Positions 1 through 7,637 of a DNA stretch of 20,956 bases are shown here, piece after piece (position 1 is the stretch's first letter; each line of letters starts with the position of its first letter). Location: the NCBI GenBank assembly GCA_039198585.1, contig JBCCTJ010000015.1, positions 1 through 20,956 on the forward strand, in the 5' to 3' direction. The notes below the pieces were generated by a model that saw only the letters and a list, made by a program, of their open reading frames with translations, made no database searches and had not been told where the DNA came from. The stretch comes from JBCCTJ01 sp039198585 (GTDB taxonomy: Bacteria > Bacteroidota > Bacteroidia > Cytophagales > Amoebophilaceae). The position numbers and the translations under genes were made by a program.

Positions 1-450
1 CTGTTTACATCAATAGCATCAATAGCATCAATAGCATCAATAGCATCAATAGCATCTATAGCATCTATCCCAATATTGCTGACTTTTATTCCAGTAACCT
101 GTTCTGCTCAGAATATGCTATCCTTAAGCTATTTTCCTTCATTGAAAGGCTCAAAGCTGAGGCACTAAATAAAGTTGATTGGATCCACTTGAATTTTCTT
201 GACTTTTGCGCAGAACTCTACTTTTTTGAATTCTTTCTCTCTCACGATAGGTCGCAAATAAGGTTTAAAAAGAGAAACTACTCTATGCCTTGGTGGTATT
301 CCTGTAGTAAAAATTTTCGCTTGCTATTGGAGCGCTTTTTTAATGACTATACGTTGCTTTTGGTAAGTTTCCTTGTCTTCAAATTCGTACTGATCTTCTA
401 GCTGATCTAAATCTTTATCTACCTTTTCAAGTAATCTAATTAACCCTCTT
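1..450 (-). pseudogene. Decayed DDE transposase (IS1182-like), runs off the left edge
   Basis: Read on the minus strand in one frame, this stretch gives recognisable transposase blocks: a basic helical part (IRLLEKVDKDLDQLEDQY), then RHRVVSLFKPYLRPIVREK, then KKVEFCAKVKKIQVD, then FEPFNEGK, then a GIDAI...DVN part. These correspond to the RIVSxxxPxxRPIVRGK, vEFGAK, FNEG and D-x-IYxxRxNR blocks of IS1182-like DDE transposases (family knowledge from memory). Four stops interrupt the frame, at 324-326, 165-167, 129-131 and 108-110. All four are in the same frame, so decay was by point mutation without net frameshift. The first part of the gene is missing at the right. The left end continues outside the window. 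The exact right border is uncertain and overlaps the 3' end of the protease-like gene. The element must be immobile by itself. Confidence 0.8.
8..70. repeat. 9-base tandem repeat, five perfect plus two degenerate copies
   Basis: The unit CATCAATAG is repeated perfectly at 8-16, 17-25, 26-34, 35-43 and 44-52. CATCTATAG follows at 53-61 and CATCTATCC at 62-70. Read on the minus strand in the transposase frame it encodes repeated Ala-Ile-Asp. It lies where the transposase family has its (A)D-x-IY motif, so it is an in-frame microsatellite expansion inside a pseudogene and not an independent element. There are no spacers, so it is not a CRISPR array. Confidence 0.9.
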
Positions 451-2007
451 ATCAAGGCTTTTTTTCTTTTTTGGATTTTCTCCTTTTAGTATTATAGGAA
501 CTGCATAGCAAAAATGGCTATTATTGATAGATAAAATCAAGATATTGTTAACGAAAGAGTAGTTTTTATATAGAACTTTCAGAATAGTATACGTATCGCC
601 TTTGTGAGACTTGAGAGTTGCTTTCGTGTTATTTTCAGTAGTTAGGCCTACTAACTGAATAAATGACTTGGGGATAGATCCCCACTCATTTGTTTCAATC
701 ATATTGATGTGATGTAAGTTGGGAAAGACACTAACAGGATTGACATGATCTAGCAAAGTAACAAGGCGTATAAATCTAATCACAAGGGCTAGCTTAGCAG
801 GCTTCTTTTGCAGCCATTTCCTATGTTCTGCGATTGTGGTTTGTTGCGGCATAGTAGATAATGCACTGATAAAATGAGGTTTTAGATGCTGAAACTCGCA
901 GTAAGCATGAATGATTTTTTGTGCAAATTGTTGATAATCTTCAATGATATTTTTGATATACTTCAATCGAAAATCTTGTTTAGGAGACCTTGTGTTTTGA
1001 TCAAATACAGTACTGAGGTTCGTAACTTCATCATAAATGTCCTGCGAAAAAGTTCTTCCAGCCTGTTTCACAGTGGGTATTCTAGGAAACCATACGATAG
1101 CGCTACTCCATGAAGGCTTGATTTTTCTCCATACTGCCTGCATCTTAGGATCTGTAATTTTTTTGCCTGATGACTCGCCTGGAGCTATCCCACGTTGTAT
1201 TTTGCTCAGTGCAACACTTTTATTTTGTGCTGCATAAGCCAAATAAGCTTTTTCAAAGGCATCAAGATAGTATTTTGCTTGGGTTGGATCATCTAATTCT
1301 TGTATAACTTGTGTGAGCTGAGCGTACCATGCTTGGTATTTTTCTAGGATGGTGTCAATCTTATTTTCTAGTTTAGATAACTCTTTAGTAAGTTGCTTTT
1401 GACTTATTTTTGAGGTTATCAACTGATTGGCTGCTAAGATCCATGTAGCTAATACCCAGCAATCACCTTTGCCTTCTACATTATAGATCTCATATATAAT
1501 ACCCTTATAGGTGATTCGATCTATAGCAGGTTCATAATAGGGGAATTTACGTTCAATAGATTTTTTCTTTTTTTTGATTCTTTTGTATACGGCTTTAACA
1601 TCTAAGGGAGGTGGACACTTACTGGGGCTATGTTGTGCCTGATTTTCTTTTTTATTTCTTTGTATTGCATGGTTAGTGAGGTGATTATCATCCGATTTTT
1701 GAGGGCTTATTCCTCTTTCTTGATTTTCTCTAAAGGGTTGGATATTTTCCCTAGAATGCGTCGTAGGATGATTGATATGTTGAAATAGCAAAATACCTAA
1801 GAGTGATGTTACGGTTATTTCTACTACTTTAATCGTCTTAGTAACCTTGCTTTTGGTAGTTACTTGACTAGTATTGGCTATTTCTTTTTTTTCAGTTTTA
1901 ATTACTTGTTTAGTAGATATACTATTAGTGAGTACCATTAAGAAACTTGCAATTAACCAAAAAAAGTAGCTTCTATAGTTAAAGCATAACTGTAAGTAGC
2001 AAAGCAT
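436..2007 (-). CDS. Putative membrane-anchored papain-fold cysteine protease (OTU- or calpain-like), low certainty
   Basis: A 523-residue protein with no family I can name with certainty. It starts with a hydrophobic signal/anchor (about residues 10-30), a Lys/Thr-rich linker containing SQVTTK and a second hydrophobic segment (VVEITVTSLLGILLF, about residues 61-75). A polar, basic stretch and a largely helical body follow. GKGDCWVLATW around Cys183 resembles both the OTU active site (DGNCFFRA) and the calpain active site (GDCWLLA). NNSHFCYAVP around His498 resembles the His-x-x-aromatic-x-Val end of such folds. The 315 residues between them exceed a minimal OTU domain and imply an insertion. 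If real, it would be a secreted or surface protease or deubiquitinase acting on the host. The ATG at 2005-2007 has no clear ribosome binding site, and an internal Met24 is possible. The last residues (KKKKSLDKRVN) overlap the transposase remnant, so the native 3' end may have been replaced. Confidence 0.55.
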   Translation of the reverse strand: MLCYLQLCFNYRSYFFWLIASFLMVLTNSISTKQVIKTEKKEIANTSQVTTKSKVTKTIKVVEITVTSLLGILLFQHINHPTTHSRENIQPFRENQERGISPQKSDDNHLTNHAIQRNKKENQAQHSPSKCPPPLDVKAVYKRIKKKKKSIERKFPYYEPAIDRITYKGIIYEIYNVEGKGDCWVLATWILAANQLITSKISQKQLTKELSKLENKIDTILEKYQAWYAQLTQVIQELDDPTQAKYYLDAFEKAYLAYAAQNKSVALSKIQRGIAPGESSGKKITDPKMQAVWRKIKPSWSSAIVWFPRIPTVKQAGRTFSQDIYDEVTNLSTVFDQNTRSPKQDFRLKYIKNIIEDYQQFAQKIIHAYCEFQHLKPHFISALSTMPQQTTIAEHRKWLQKKPAKLALVIRFIRLVTLLDHVNPVSVFPNLHHINMIETNEWGSIPKSFIQLVGLTTENNTKATLKSHKGDTYTILKVLYKNYSFVNNILILSINNSHFCYAVPIILKGENPKKKKSLDKRVN

Positions 2008-2107
2008 ATGATAGATAATTGGTACAAAAAATACATATTTTTTTTGATAAAAAAAATAAGCGTAGATTCTACTTCATATTATCTCTAGCAATATAATGGG
2101 TAACTGA

Positions 2108-2426
2108 TCATTGATTAGAAAAATCAAAAAAGTACCAAGAAGTGGAGGAAAAATTTTTAAATGTTTTTTCATCTATAATACTAGATTCTGGACTTGGCTG
2201 CTCTAAATAAGGTAACGAATTTTTGACGTAAATATAGCAGAATAGTACAGCGACTATGCTAATATAGGTCACTGCTTTTATGAAAAAAAGGAGGCGCTAC
2301 TAGTTGGTTATTTCTTTGGACTACTTTTTTGGATGTATTATGATCACTATACCCATAAATATGGGCTGGTAAACTCTGAACTCCAATTAAGAAAATAGCT
2401 AACTTTAATAATAATTGACTCTTCAT
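2108..2426 (-). pseudogene. Small secreted/membrane protein gene broken by a one-base homopolymer frameshift
   Basis: From the ATG at 2424-2426 the minus strand encodes a signal peptide (MKSQLLLKLAIFLIGVQSLP), then a basic linker (SKKVVQRNNQLVAPPFF), and hits a stop (TAG) soon after. Dropping one base from the seven-A run at 2283-2289 (T7 on the coding strand) joins it to a second open frame, which begins IKAVTYISIVAVLFCYIYV (a transmembrane helix) and ends SSTSWYFFDFSNQ at the TGA 2108-2110. The repaired product is about 105 residues: signal peptide, linker, transmembrane helix, short tail. That layout matches the start of the neighbouring protease candidate and of the propeller protein at 13224. 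Function unknown. The shift may be a true mutation, a slippage-tolerant site or a sequencing error. Confidence 0.6.
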
Positions 2427-2738
2427 TAAAGCTAGGTTATATGTGTACTATCTCATATAAAAGGCTTCACTAAAGTCAAAAAAATAAGCTATTTTGCATA
2501 GATAGCTTAAAAATATGATTTATTTACCCCAAATTCGGAATCATATTCAATAAAAATTTTCTTTTTTTAACCCACTTTATTTTCTAAAAAACATGATTTT
2601 GATTTTTTAAAGGATTTTGTCTTGCTAATTTTTCTGATTTTTTTACAAAAAGGTCTCTACTTCTGACATCCATGATTTAAAGATGTTGAACTACAGATAT
2701 GACCTGTAAAGATTGGTATCGTGTATTAGGTATGTGTA
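2427..2738. other. AT-rich intergenic stretch without a recognisable gene
   Basis: About 310 bases between valS and the broken small gene. I see no coding frame with family likeness on either strand, only runs of A and T and two weak inverted repeats. One of these (2486-2508) is listed as a possible terminator. The other is TATGATT 2514-2520 with AATCATA 2539-2545. Confidence 0.6.
2482..2508 (-). terminator. valS: Possible weak intrinsic terminator downstream of valS
   Basis: AAGCTAT (2486-2492) and ATAGCTT (2502-2508) can pair over a 9-base loop. On the minus strand the hairpin is followed by ATTTTTTTG. The stem is short and AT-rich and lies about 230 bases past the valS stop, so this is tentative. 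Confidence 0.3.
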
Positions 2739-5360
2739 TTACTTCTCCGTTTGTAATAGCTGTTGAAGTGAGTGGATACGTGCTTGTGTATCTTTTTTCT
2801 TCTTCTTTTCATGCATTATCACTTGGCTAGGTGCATTGGCTATGAACTGCTTATTGTTCAATTTTCTCTCTATTGATAGTAGGAATTTTTTTTGGTAAGC
2901 TAGCTCTTTTTCATATGTTGTCTGCTTCTTTGTAGAAGTACTTACAACACCTTCAACCCAAAAGATAGTCCCCTCCATTATAATAGCTTTTCCAGTAGGC
3001 TGAACAGACTCTCTTTTCTGTACGACTGCTATTTTGGTAGCTGTCTGAATGTAAGGAGTAAAAGTAGCCAACCAGTCGGTAGATTCACCAGACCAGCAAA
3101 GGGTAGCTCCTTGATCGTCTGACCAAGGGGTTTGGGTTCGGTATTGACGTAAACGGCTAATAAGCGTAAAGGCTTTTTGGGCTTGTGCTAAAATCTTGTG
3201 ATCAAAAGTAGCAGATAGGATTGGGTAATTTTCTAAGGCAAGAGATGTTGTATGACTGGCTAGGCGACTGGCGACTTCTTCTGTAATAAAGGGCATGAAG
3301 GGATGGAGTACTTTCATGAGATCAAGAAAAAAAGATTGCGTAGTGAGGCCAATAGACTCAGCTATTTGCTTTGTTTTTCTTGGTTTAATCATTTCTAAAT
3401 AATGGGAGCAAAAATCATTCCATATGAGCTTATAAACTGCCATGAGAGCATCAGAAAGGCGGAAAGAGGTGAAGAGCTCTTCTATTTGATGTAGTATTTC
3501 TTGCAGTCGTGCTTGAAACCAATGAACAGCTAACTGCTGTGTAGTAGTAGGGGTTATTGGGCTAAGATGCCATCCTGTCACTAATGTAAGGGCATTATTA
3601 ATTTTATGGACAAACTGATAACCTTGTTCACAAAGCTTTTCATCAAAAAGTAGGTCGTTGCCTGCAGGAGCAGCTAAGAGAATACCTGCTCTCATACCAT
3701 CTACGCTATAGCGATCCATGAGATTGAGTAGGTCTGGTGAGTTGCCGAGTGATTTCGACATTTTTCTACGTTGCTGATCACGCACAATACCTGTAAAGTA
3801 AACATGGCGAAAGGGAGGCTTTTTATGAAAATAGTAGCCTGCGATAATCATACGAGCTACCCAGAAAAATATAATTTCTGGTGCGGTCACTAGACTATCT
3901 GTAGGGTAGAAATATTGTATTTCGAAACTATGAGGATCTAGAATGCCATTGAAAGCTGATAAGGGAAGTAGCCAAGAGGAAAACCAAGTGTCTAAAACAT
4001 CTCGATCTTGCTGGATATCTTGCGATGTTAAGGTAGGGTTATTGGTAAGTAGCTGTGCTTTTTTTAATGCTTCTTCGGCTGTATGAGCTACTACATATCG
4101 ACCGTCTTTCAGATAGTAAACGGGTATTGGGTGCCCCCACCAGAGCTGGCGTGAGATACACCACTCTTTAATATTGTGCATCCACGCATTGTACATATTG
4201 ATGAACTTTGCAGGATGAAACTGAATAGTGTGGTTTTGTACTGCTTTGATGGCAGGCTGGGCAAGTTGTTGCATGCGTACAAACCACTGGGTAGAAATAC
4301 GTGGCTCTACAATAGCATTGCTTCTTTCTGAAAATCCTACTTGGTGGATGTGTTGCTCTTTTCTGACTAAAAGTCGTTTAGTATGAAGATCTGCTACAAT
4401 TTTTTTGCGAGCTGCTACTCTATCAAGGTTTTGATAATGACCGGCATTTTCATTAAGAGAGCCATTTGGATGCATAATGTTGATGATAGCTAGCCCATGC
4501 TTTTTGCCAAGTTCATAGTCATATGGATCATGAGCTGGTGTTATTTTTAAACAGCCTGTGCCAAATAATGGGTCTACATGTGAATCTGCAATAATAGGAA
4601 TCTTTCTATTAGTCAAAGGAATGATTGCTTGTTTTCCATGTAGGTGTTGATAACGCTTGTCTTCTGGGTGTACAGCAATGGCGGTATCACCTAAGATAGT
4701 TTCTGGTCGGGTAGTTGCAATAACAATTGACTCACTACTCTCTGCAAGAGCATAGCGAATGTAGTAAAGTTGTCCTGTGACCTCCCGATAAACAACCTCC
4801 TCATCGGCGAGTGCTGTTTCTCTTTTGGGATCCCAGTGAATCATACGGGTACCTCGATATATGTAGCCTTCTTCGTGCAATTTTACAAATGCAGCCGTGA
4901 CGGAGTCAGAACGTACTGTATCCATGGTAAAGTAGCTTCTCTCCCAGTCACAGGAAATTCCTAAGCGTTTTAACTGATGTATAATAATATCTTCATGCTT
5001 TTTCTTCCACTGCCAAGCTTCTTTAAGAAAGGCTTGCTTACCTAGTTTTGCTTTTGTGAGTCCTTTCTTTTCTAGTTTTTCAAGCACTTTCGCCTCTGTA
5101 GCAATGGAAGCGTGATCTGTACCTGGTACCCAGCAGACTTCTTTACCTGCCATGCGTGCCTTACGAGCTAAAACGTCTTGTACAGTATTGTTAAGTAAAT
5201 GCCCCATGTGTAAAATCCCAGTAACATTCGGAGGAGGCATAATCAGTACATAGGGTTCTTTATTTTTATTGACTTGGGAACGAAAATAGCCTTCCTTTTC
5301 CCAAAAACTAGACCACTTACTCTCTACTTCTTGATGATGATAGGCACTTTTTTTTTGCAT
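2739..5360 (-). CDS. valS: Valyl-tRNA synthetase
   Basis: Class Ia aminoacyl-tRNA synthetase that charges tRNA-Val in the cytoplasm, with editing of misactivated threonine. With the ATG at 5358-5360 the product is 873 residues, normal for the family. The HIGH motif is HMGH at residues 51-54 inside PPPNVTGILHMGH, and KMSKS is at 533-537. The editing domain shows TTRPETILGDTA and GTGCLKITPAHDPYDYELG. The end has the basic coiled coil typical of bacterial ValRS (from about AYQKKFLLSIERKLNNK). An upstream in-frame ATG at 5391-5393 would add MLIIILATSFL, which looks like translated non-coding AT-rich sequence, so I prefer 5360. It lies downstream of the nrnA-like gene on the same strand, 273 bases away, probably with its own promoter. 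No sign of damage. Confidence 0.97.
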   Translation of the reverse strand: MQKKSAYHHQEVESKWSSFWEKEGYFRSQVNKNKEPYVLIMPPPNVTGILHMGHLLNNTVQDVLARKARMAGKEVCWVPGTDHASIATEAKVLEKLEKKGLTKAKLGKQAFLKEAWQWKKKHEDIIIHQLKRLGISCDWERSYFTMDTVRSDSVTAAFVKLHEEGYIYRGTRMIHWDPKRETALADEEVVYREVTGQLYYIRYALAESSESIVIATTRPETILGDTAIAVHPEDKRYQHLHGKQAIIPLTNRKIPIIADSHVDPLFGTGCLKITPAHDPYDYELGKKHGLAIINIMHPNGSLNENAGHYQNLDRVAARKKIVADLHTKRLLVRKEQHIHQVGFSERSNAIVEPRISTQWFVRMQQLAQPAIKAVQNHTIQFHPAKFINMYNAWMHNIKEWCISRQLWWGHPIPVYYLKDGRYVVAHTAEEALKKAQLLTNNPTLTSQDIQQDRDVLDTWFSSWLLPLSAFNGILDPHSFEIQYFYPTDSLVTAPEIIFFWVARMIIAGYYFHKKPPFRHVYFTGIVRDQQRRKMSKSLGNSPDLLNLMDRYSVDGMRAGILLAAPAGNDLLFDEKLCEQGYQFVHKINNALTLVTGWHLSPITPTTTQQLAVHWFQARLQEILHQIEELFTSFRLSDALMAVYKLIWNDFCSHYLEMIKPRKTKQIAESIGLTTQSFFLDLMKVLHPFMPFITEEVASRLASHTTSLALENYPILSATFDHKILAQAQKAFTLISRLRQYRTQTPWSDDQGATLCWSGESTDWLATFTPYIQTATKIAVVQKRESVQPTGKAIIMEGTIFWVEGVVSTSTKKQTTYEKELAYQKKFLLSIERKLNNKQFIANAPSQVIMHEKKKKKDTQARIHSLQQLLQTEK

Positions 5361-5633
5361 AAGAAAAGAAGTTGCTAAAATAATAATAAGCAAAGAAACT
5401 AATTAAATTTGAATAAAGAAAAGTAAAAAAATGAAAGGAGAGCTTATTGTAGGATTTATAAGAGCTATGTTTTAGTTAATTTTCTTTGATTACTTTCCTT
5501 TCTATAGGTATAGTAATCGCTGTAACAAGGACAGAGGATATTATTGAGGTAATCGGTTACTCGATAATAAGGAGTATAATTCCCAGCACAAACCTTGATT
5601 ATCTGCTTAGCATTTACTAAACTTTTTCCGCTG

Positions 5634-6659
5634 CTAATGAACTGAATGAGGAGTGAGTTCTTGCTTGATCATATTTTCAAATTGATCTACTACTTCGCTC
5701 AGTGGGAGCTTGGAAATAGCGCCTGCAGCATTTTTATGGCCTCCTCCATTAAAATATTGATGGGCTAATTGATTGACTGCTATACTGCCTACAGAGCGTA
5801 GGGAAAGCGTAACATATCGGTTATTTTCTTTCTTTTGTTCTACAATCAGCCCGGCTAATGATACGTTTTCTAAGGTGAGCGCATAATTGACAAGACCTGC
5901 TTTATCACCTGAGCGCATATAAAATTTTTTAAAGTCTTTGGTAGGAATAGCAAAATAGGCAGCTTGATAGTGGGGCATTACTACAAGTCGATGCGTAATG
6001 CAGTGGGCTATAAAGTGTAGCTTATTAATAGATTGTTGTCCATAGATAGCCATGTAAACGGTATTGGGCTCTACACCTTTTTTAAGTAACTGCTGAGCAA
6101 TTTGATGAGTAGCTGGCGTTGTGTTTGAGTTGACAAAGCAGCTTGTGTCTGTAAAGATACCTACATAAAGCAGGGTAGCCATAGATTTGCTTAAGTGCTC
6201 TTTTTCATCTAAAGTGATGATGAGATCATAAATAATAGAGCATGTAGCTGCGGCTTTTGTATCACAGATCAACAAATCTAACTTTTCGCCTTCATCTGGA
6301 TGATGATCTATAGCTACTTTGCGTGCTTTGCTTGCTTGAATTATGGGACTTAAGCTACCTAGTCGATGTATAGGGCTGAAGTCAAGAAAAAATATAGCAT
6401 CGGCTTGGTCTATAAGCTGCTTGATTAGTTCTTTTTTATTGTTTTCAAAGACATGCACTTTCTCTATGTCAGGAAGCCAATTCAAAAAATAGGGATATTG
6501 ATTAGGGCTAATAATGGAAACTTTGTGCCCTTTTGCTTCACACCATTTGCCCATAGCTAAAGCAGAAGCCATGGCATCTCCATCAGGATGATGATGCATG
6601 GTAATGACTATATTTTGAGGATGATCAATAATTTTTTTTAATGATGCTATTGGGTTCAC
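5634..6659 (-). CDS. nrnA: DHH/DHHA1 phosphoesterase, NrnA-type nanoRNase / pAp phosphatase
   Basis: A 341-residue cytoplasmic phosphoesterase. The family degrades two- to five-base RNA fragments and dephosphorylates 3'-phosphoadenosine 5'-phosphate, using two Mn ions. Visible metal-binding motifs are HHHPDGD (residues 22-28), FLDFS (about 91-95) and the signature IDHHPD (about 115-120). The DHHA1 domain ends with the substrate-binding glycine motif FNGGGHKNAAGA (about 305-316). Length and motif order fit NrnA-like proteins. The start is GTG (6657-6659, MNPIASLKKIID). No ATG exists before the essential HHHPDGD motif except the Met inside it, and an in-frame stop lies a short way upstream. Precise substrate preference (NrnA versus other DHH enzymes) cannot be read from sequence alone. 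Confidence 0.9.
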   Translation of the reverse strand: MNPIASLKKIIDHPQNIVITMHHHPDGDAMASALAMGKWCEAKGHKVSIISPNQYPYFLNWLPDIEKVHVFENNKKELIKQLIDQADAIFFLDFSPIHRLGSLSPIIQASKARKVAIDHHPDEGEKLDLLICDTKAAATCSIIYDLIITLDEKEHLSKSMATLLYVGIFTDTSCFVNSNTTPATHQIAQQLLKKGVEPNTVYMAIYGQQSINKLHFIAHCITHRLVVMPHYQAAYFAIPTKDFKKFYMRSGDKAGLVNYALTLENVSLAGLIVEQKKENNRYVTLSLRSVGSIAVNQLAHQYFNGGGHKNAAGAISKLPLSEVVDQFENMIKQELTPHSVH

Positions 6660-6821
6660 AACAGTAGATAATGATGTCCAATTTATTGTGATTCAATAGG
6701 AGAGAAATAAAATACACACTTTATGAACCCAATATATCATAGTTTGTACAAAAACAATCAATTTTGATTATAATATATATTATGGAGCGTGTGAATCCCC
6801 ATTCGTTGACGCGTTACACAG

Positions 6822-6853
6822 AAAAATAGGACATATATAGAGGAATACGTCCT
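6822..6853 (-). terminator. frr: Intrinsic terminator after frr
   Basis: On the minus strand AGGACGTA pairs with TATGTCCT (8 pairs, one G-U) around a 10-base loop and is followed by ATTTTTC. It lies 22 bases past the frr stop and separates frr from the nrnA-like gene. Confidence 0.6.
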
Positions 6854-6875
6854 CAGGTAAAAAATATTTCAAGTA

Positions 6876-7424
6876 CTATACTTTCATAATAGCTATTTCT
6901 TTTTCGCTATATAGTGTGTCTATTTTAGTAATAAATTCGTCAGTGTGCTTTTGAAGATGACTTTCGAGAAGTTTTTTTTCATCTTCACTGATAAGAGATT
7001 TTGCTTCTTGCTTGATCTGTTTGCGCATATTTCTAATCATCACATGCCCTTCTTCTTTTTTTTTAGCAAGTTCTTTAAGCATTCTAAGCCTACTTTCTTG
7101 GGTAAGAGGCTGTCGGTAAAGTCTAATTAAATCTCCTTGATGGACAATGTTAAAATCATAAGCATTATGATCTTGTATTGTTTTACCAATAGCTGTCAAT
7201 AACTTCTTATTCCAAGGCTTGATTTCAAGTTTAGTAGCATCTACTACTCGTATATCTGCTATTTGATAGAGCGGAGTAGGCACACCATAATTGTCGACAA
7301 GTAGATCTTTAATCATATCGGCAGCTACTTTATTGACCCGAAATCTAGCAAAAGTTGCTTGTAGATGTTCAAATCCCTTTTGCATAGCGGTTTTAGCTTT
7401 GGCTTCTAAGGCTTGTATATCCAT
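6876..7424 (-). CDS. frr: Ribosome recycling factor
   Basis: RRF works with EF-G to split post-termination ribosomes. The 182-residue length is normal. The family core is clear: VDNYGVPTPLYQIADIRV (about residues 43-60), KLEIKPWNKKLL, GDLIRL, the PLTQESRLRMLKELAKKKEEG helix, MIRNMRKQIKQEAK and the closing TDEFITKIDTLYSEKEIAIMKV. The arginine of the NxR segment in helix 3, needed for ribosome binding in E. coli (Arg132), is kept. The usual GRASP/GKANP segment of helix 1 is FRVNKVAAD here, so the protein is rather divergent, as expected in a fast-evolving symbiont. The ATG start at 7422-7424 lies 35 bases downstream of the SRP RNA gene on the same strand. A terminator follows it. Confidence 0.95.
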   Translation of the reverse strand: MDIQALEAKAKTAMQKGFEHLQATFARFRVNKVAADMIKDLLVDNYGVPTPLYQIADIRVVDATKLEIKPWNKKLLTAIGKTIQDHNAYDFNIVHQGDLIRLYRQPLTQESRLRMLKELAKKKEEGHVMIRNMRKQIKQEAKSLISEDEKKLLESHLQKHTDEFITKIDTLYSEKEIAIMKV

Positions 7425-7459
7425 GATTGATTTTAAATTGTAGACTTAATTATAAAAAA

Positions 7460-7557
7460 GCGGCAAATCCGAAATTGCACCGCTACAACTTCCTACCCTT
7501 GCTTCTTTCCAGACCTGGGGGGTTGGGAAGGAGCTAGTCACACAGATTTGCCACCCC
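7460..7557 (-). ncRNA. ffs: Signal recognition particle RNA (4.5S type)
   Basis: The minus strand carries the SRP domain IV core: AGGTCTGGAAAGAAGCA (complement of about 7500-7516), matching the AGGTCCGGAAGGAAGCA loop region bound by Ffh. It is followed by GGGTAGGAAGTTGTAGCGGTGC. The ends pair: GGCAAATC (complement of 7545-7552) with GATTTGCC (complement of 7462-7469). They are followed by a T run (complement of 7454-7459) that can act as terminator. The size of about 95-100 bases fits the small bacterial SRP RNA without an Alu domain. It lies just upstream of frr and divergent from priA. Exact ends are estimates. Confidence 0.92.
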
Positions 7558-7602
7558 AAGCTAATTATTTTTTTTTATTAAGGTATATTCTACCGAACAT
7601 AC

Positions 7603-7632
7603 TTTGAAAAGTCTAGCTTTTATATAGATTTG
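7603..7632 (+). promoter_or_regulatory. priA: Bacteroidota-type promoter for priA
   Basis: TTTG (7603-7606), 18 bases, then TAGATTTG (7625-7632), an exact match to the TAnnTTTG -7 consensus. The predicted transcript would begin close to 7636-7640. This leaves almost no leader before the TTG at 7638 and makes the downstream GTG at 7662 an equally good start for PriA. Confidence 0.5.
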
Positions 7633-7637
7633 TAGGC

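Noticed and set aside
8..70. CRISPR-like array
   Set aside because: Units of 9 bases are directly adjacent with no spacers, and they continue a transposase reading frame.
189..401. Plus-strand 70-codon frame
   Set aside because: It lies antisense to recognisable transposase sequence and has no family likeness.
1037..1237. Plus-strand frames inside the protease-like gene
   Set aside because: Antisense shadows of a longer frame with signal, helix and active-site-like motifs.
5488..5518. Inverted repeat GATTACT/AGTAATC between nrnA and valS
   Set aside because: Seven AT-rich pairs with a 17-base loop and no T tract; likely chance.
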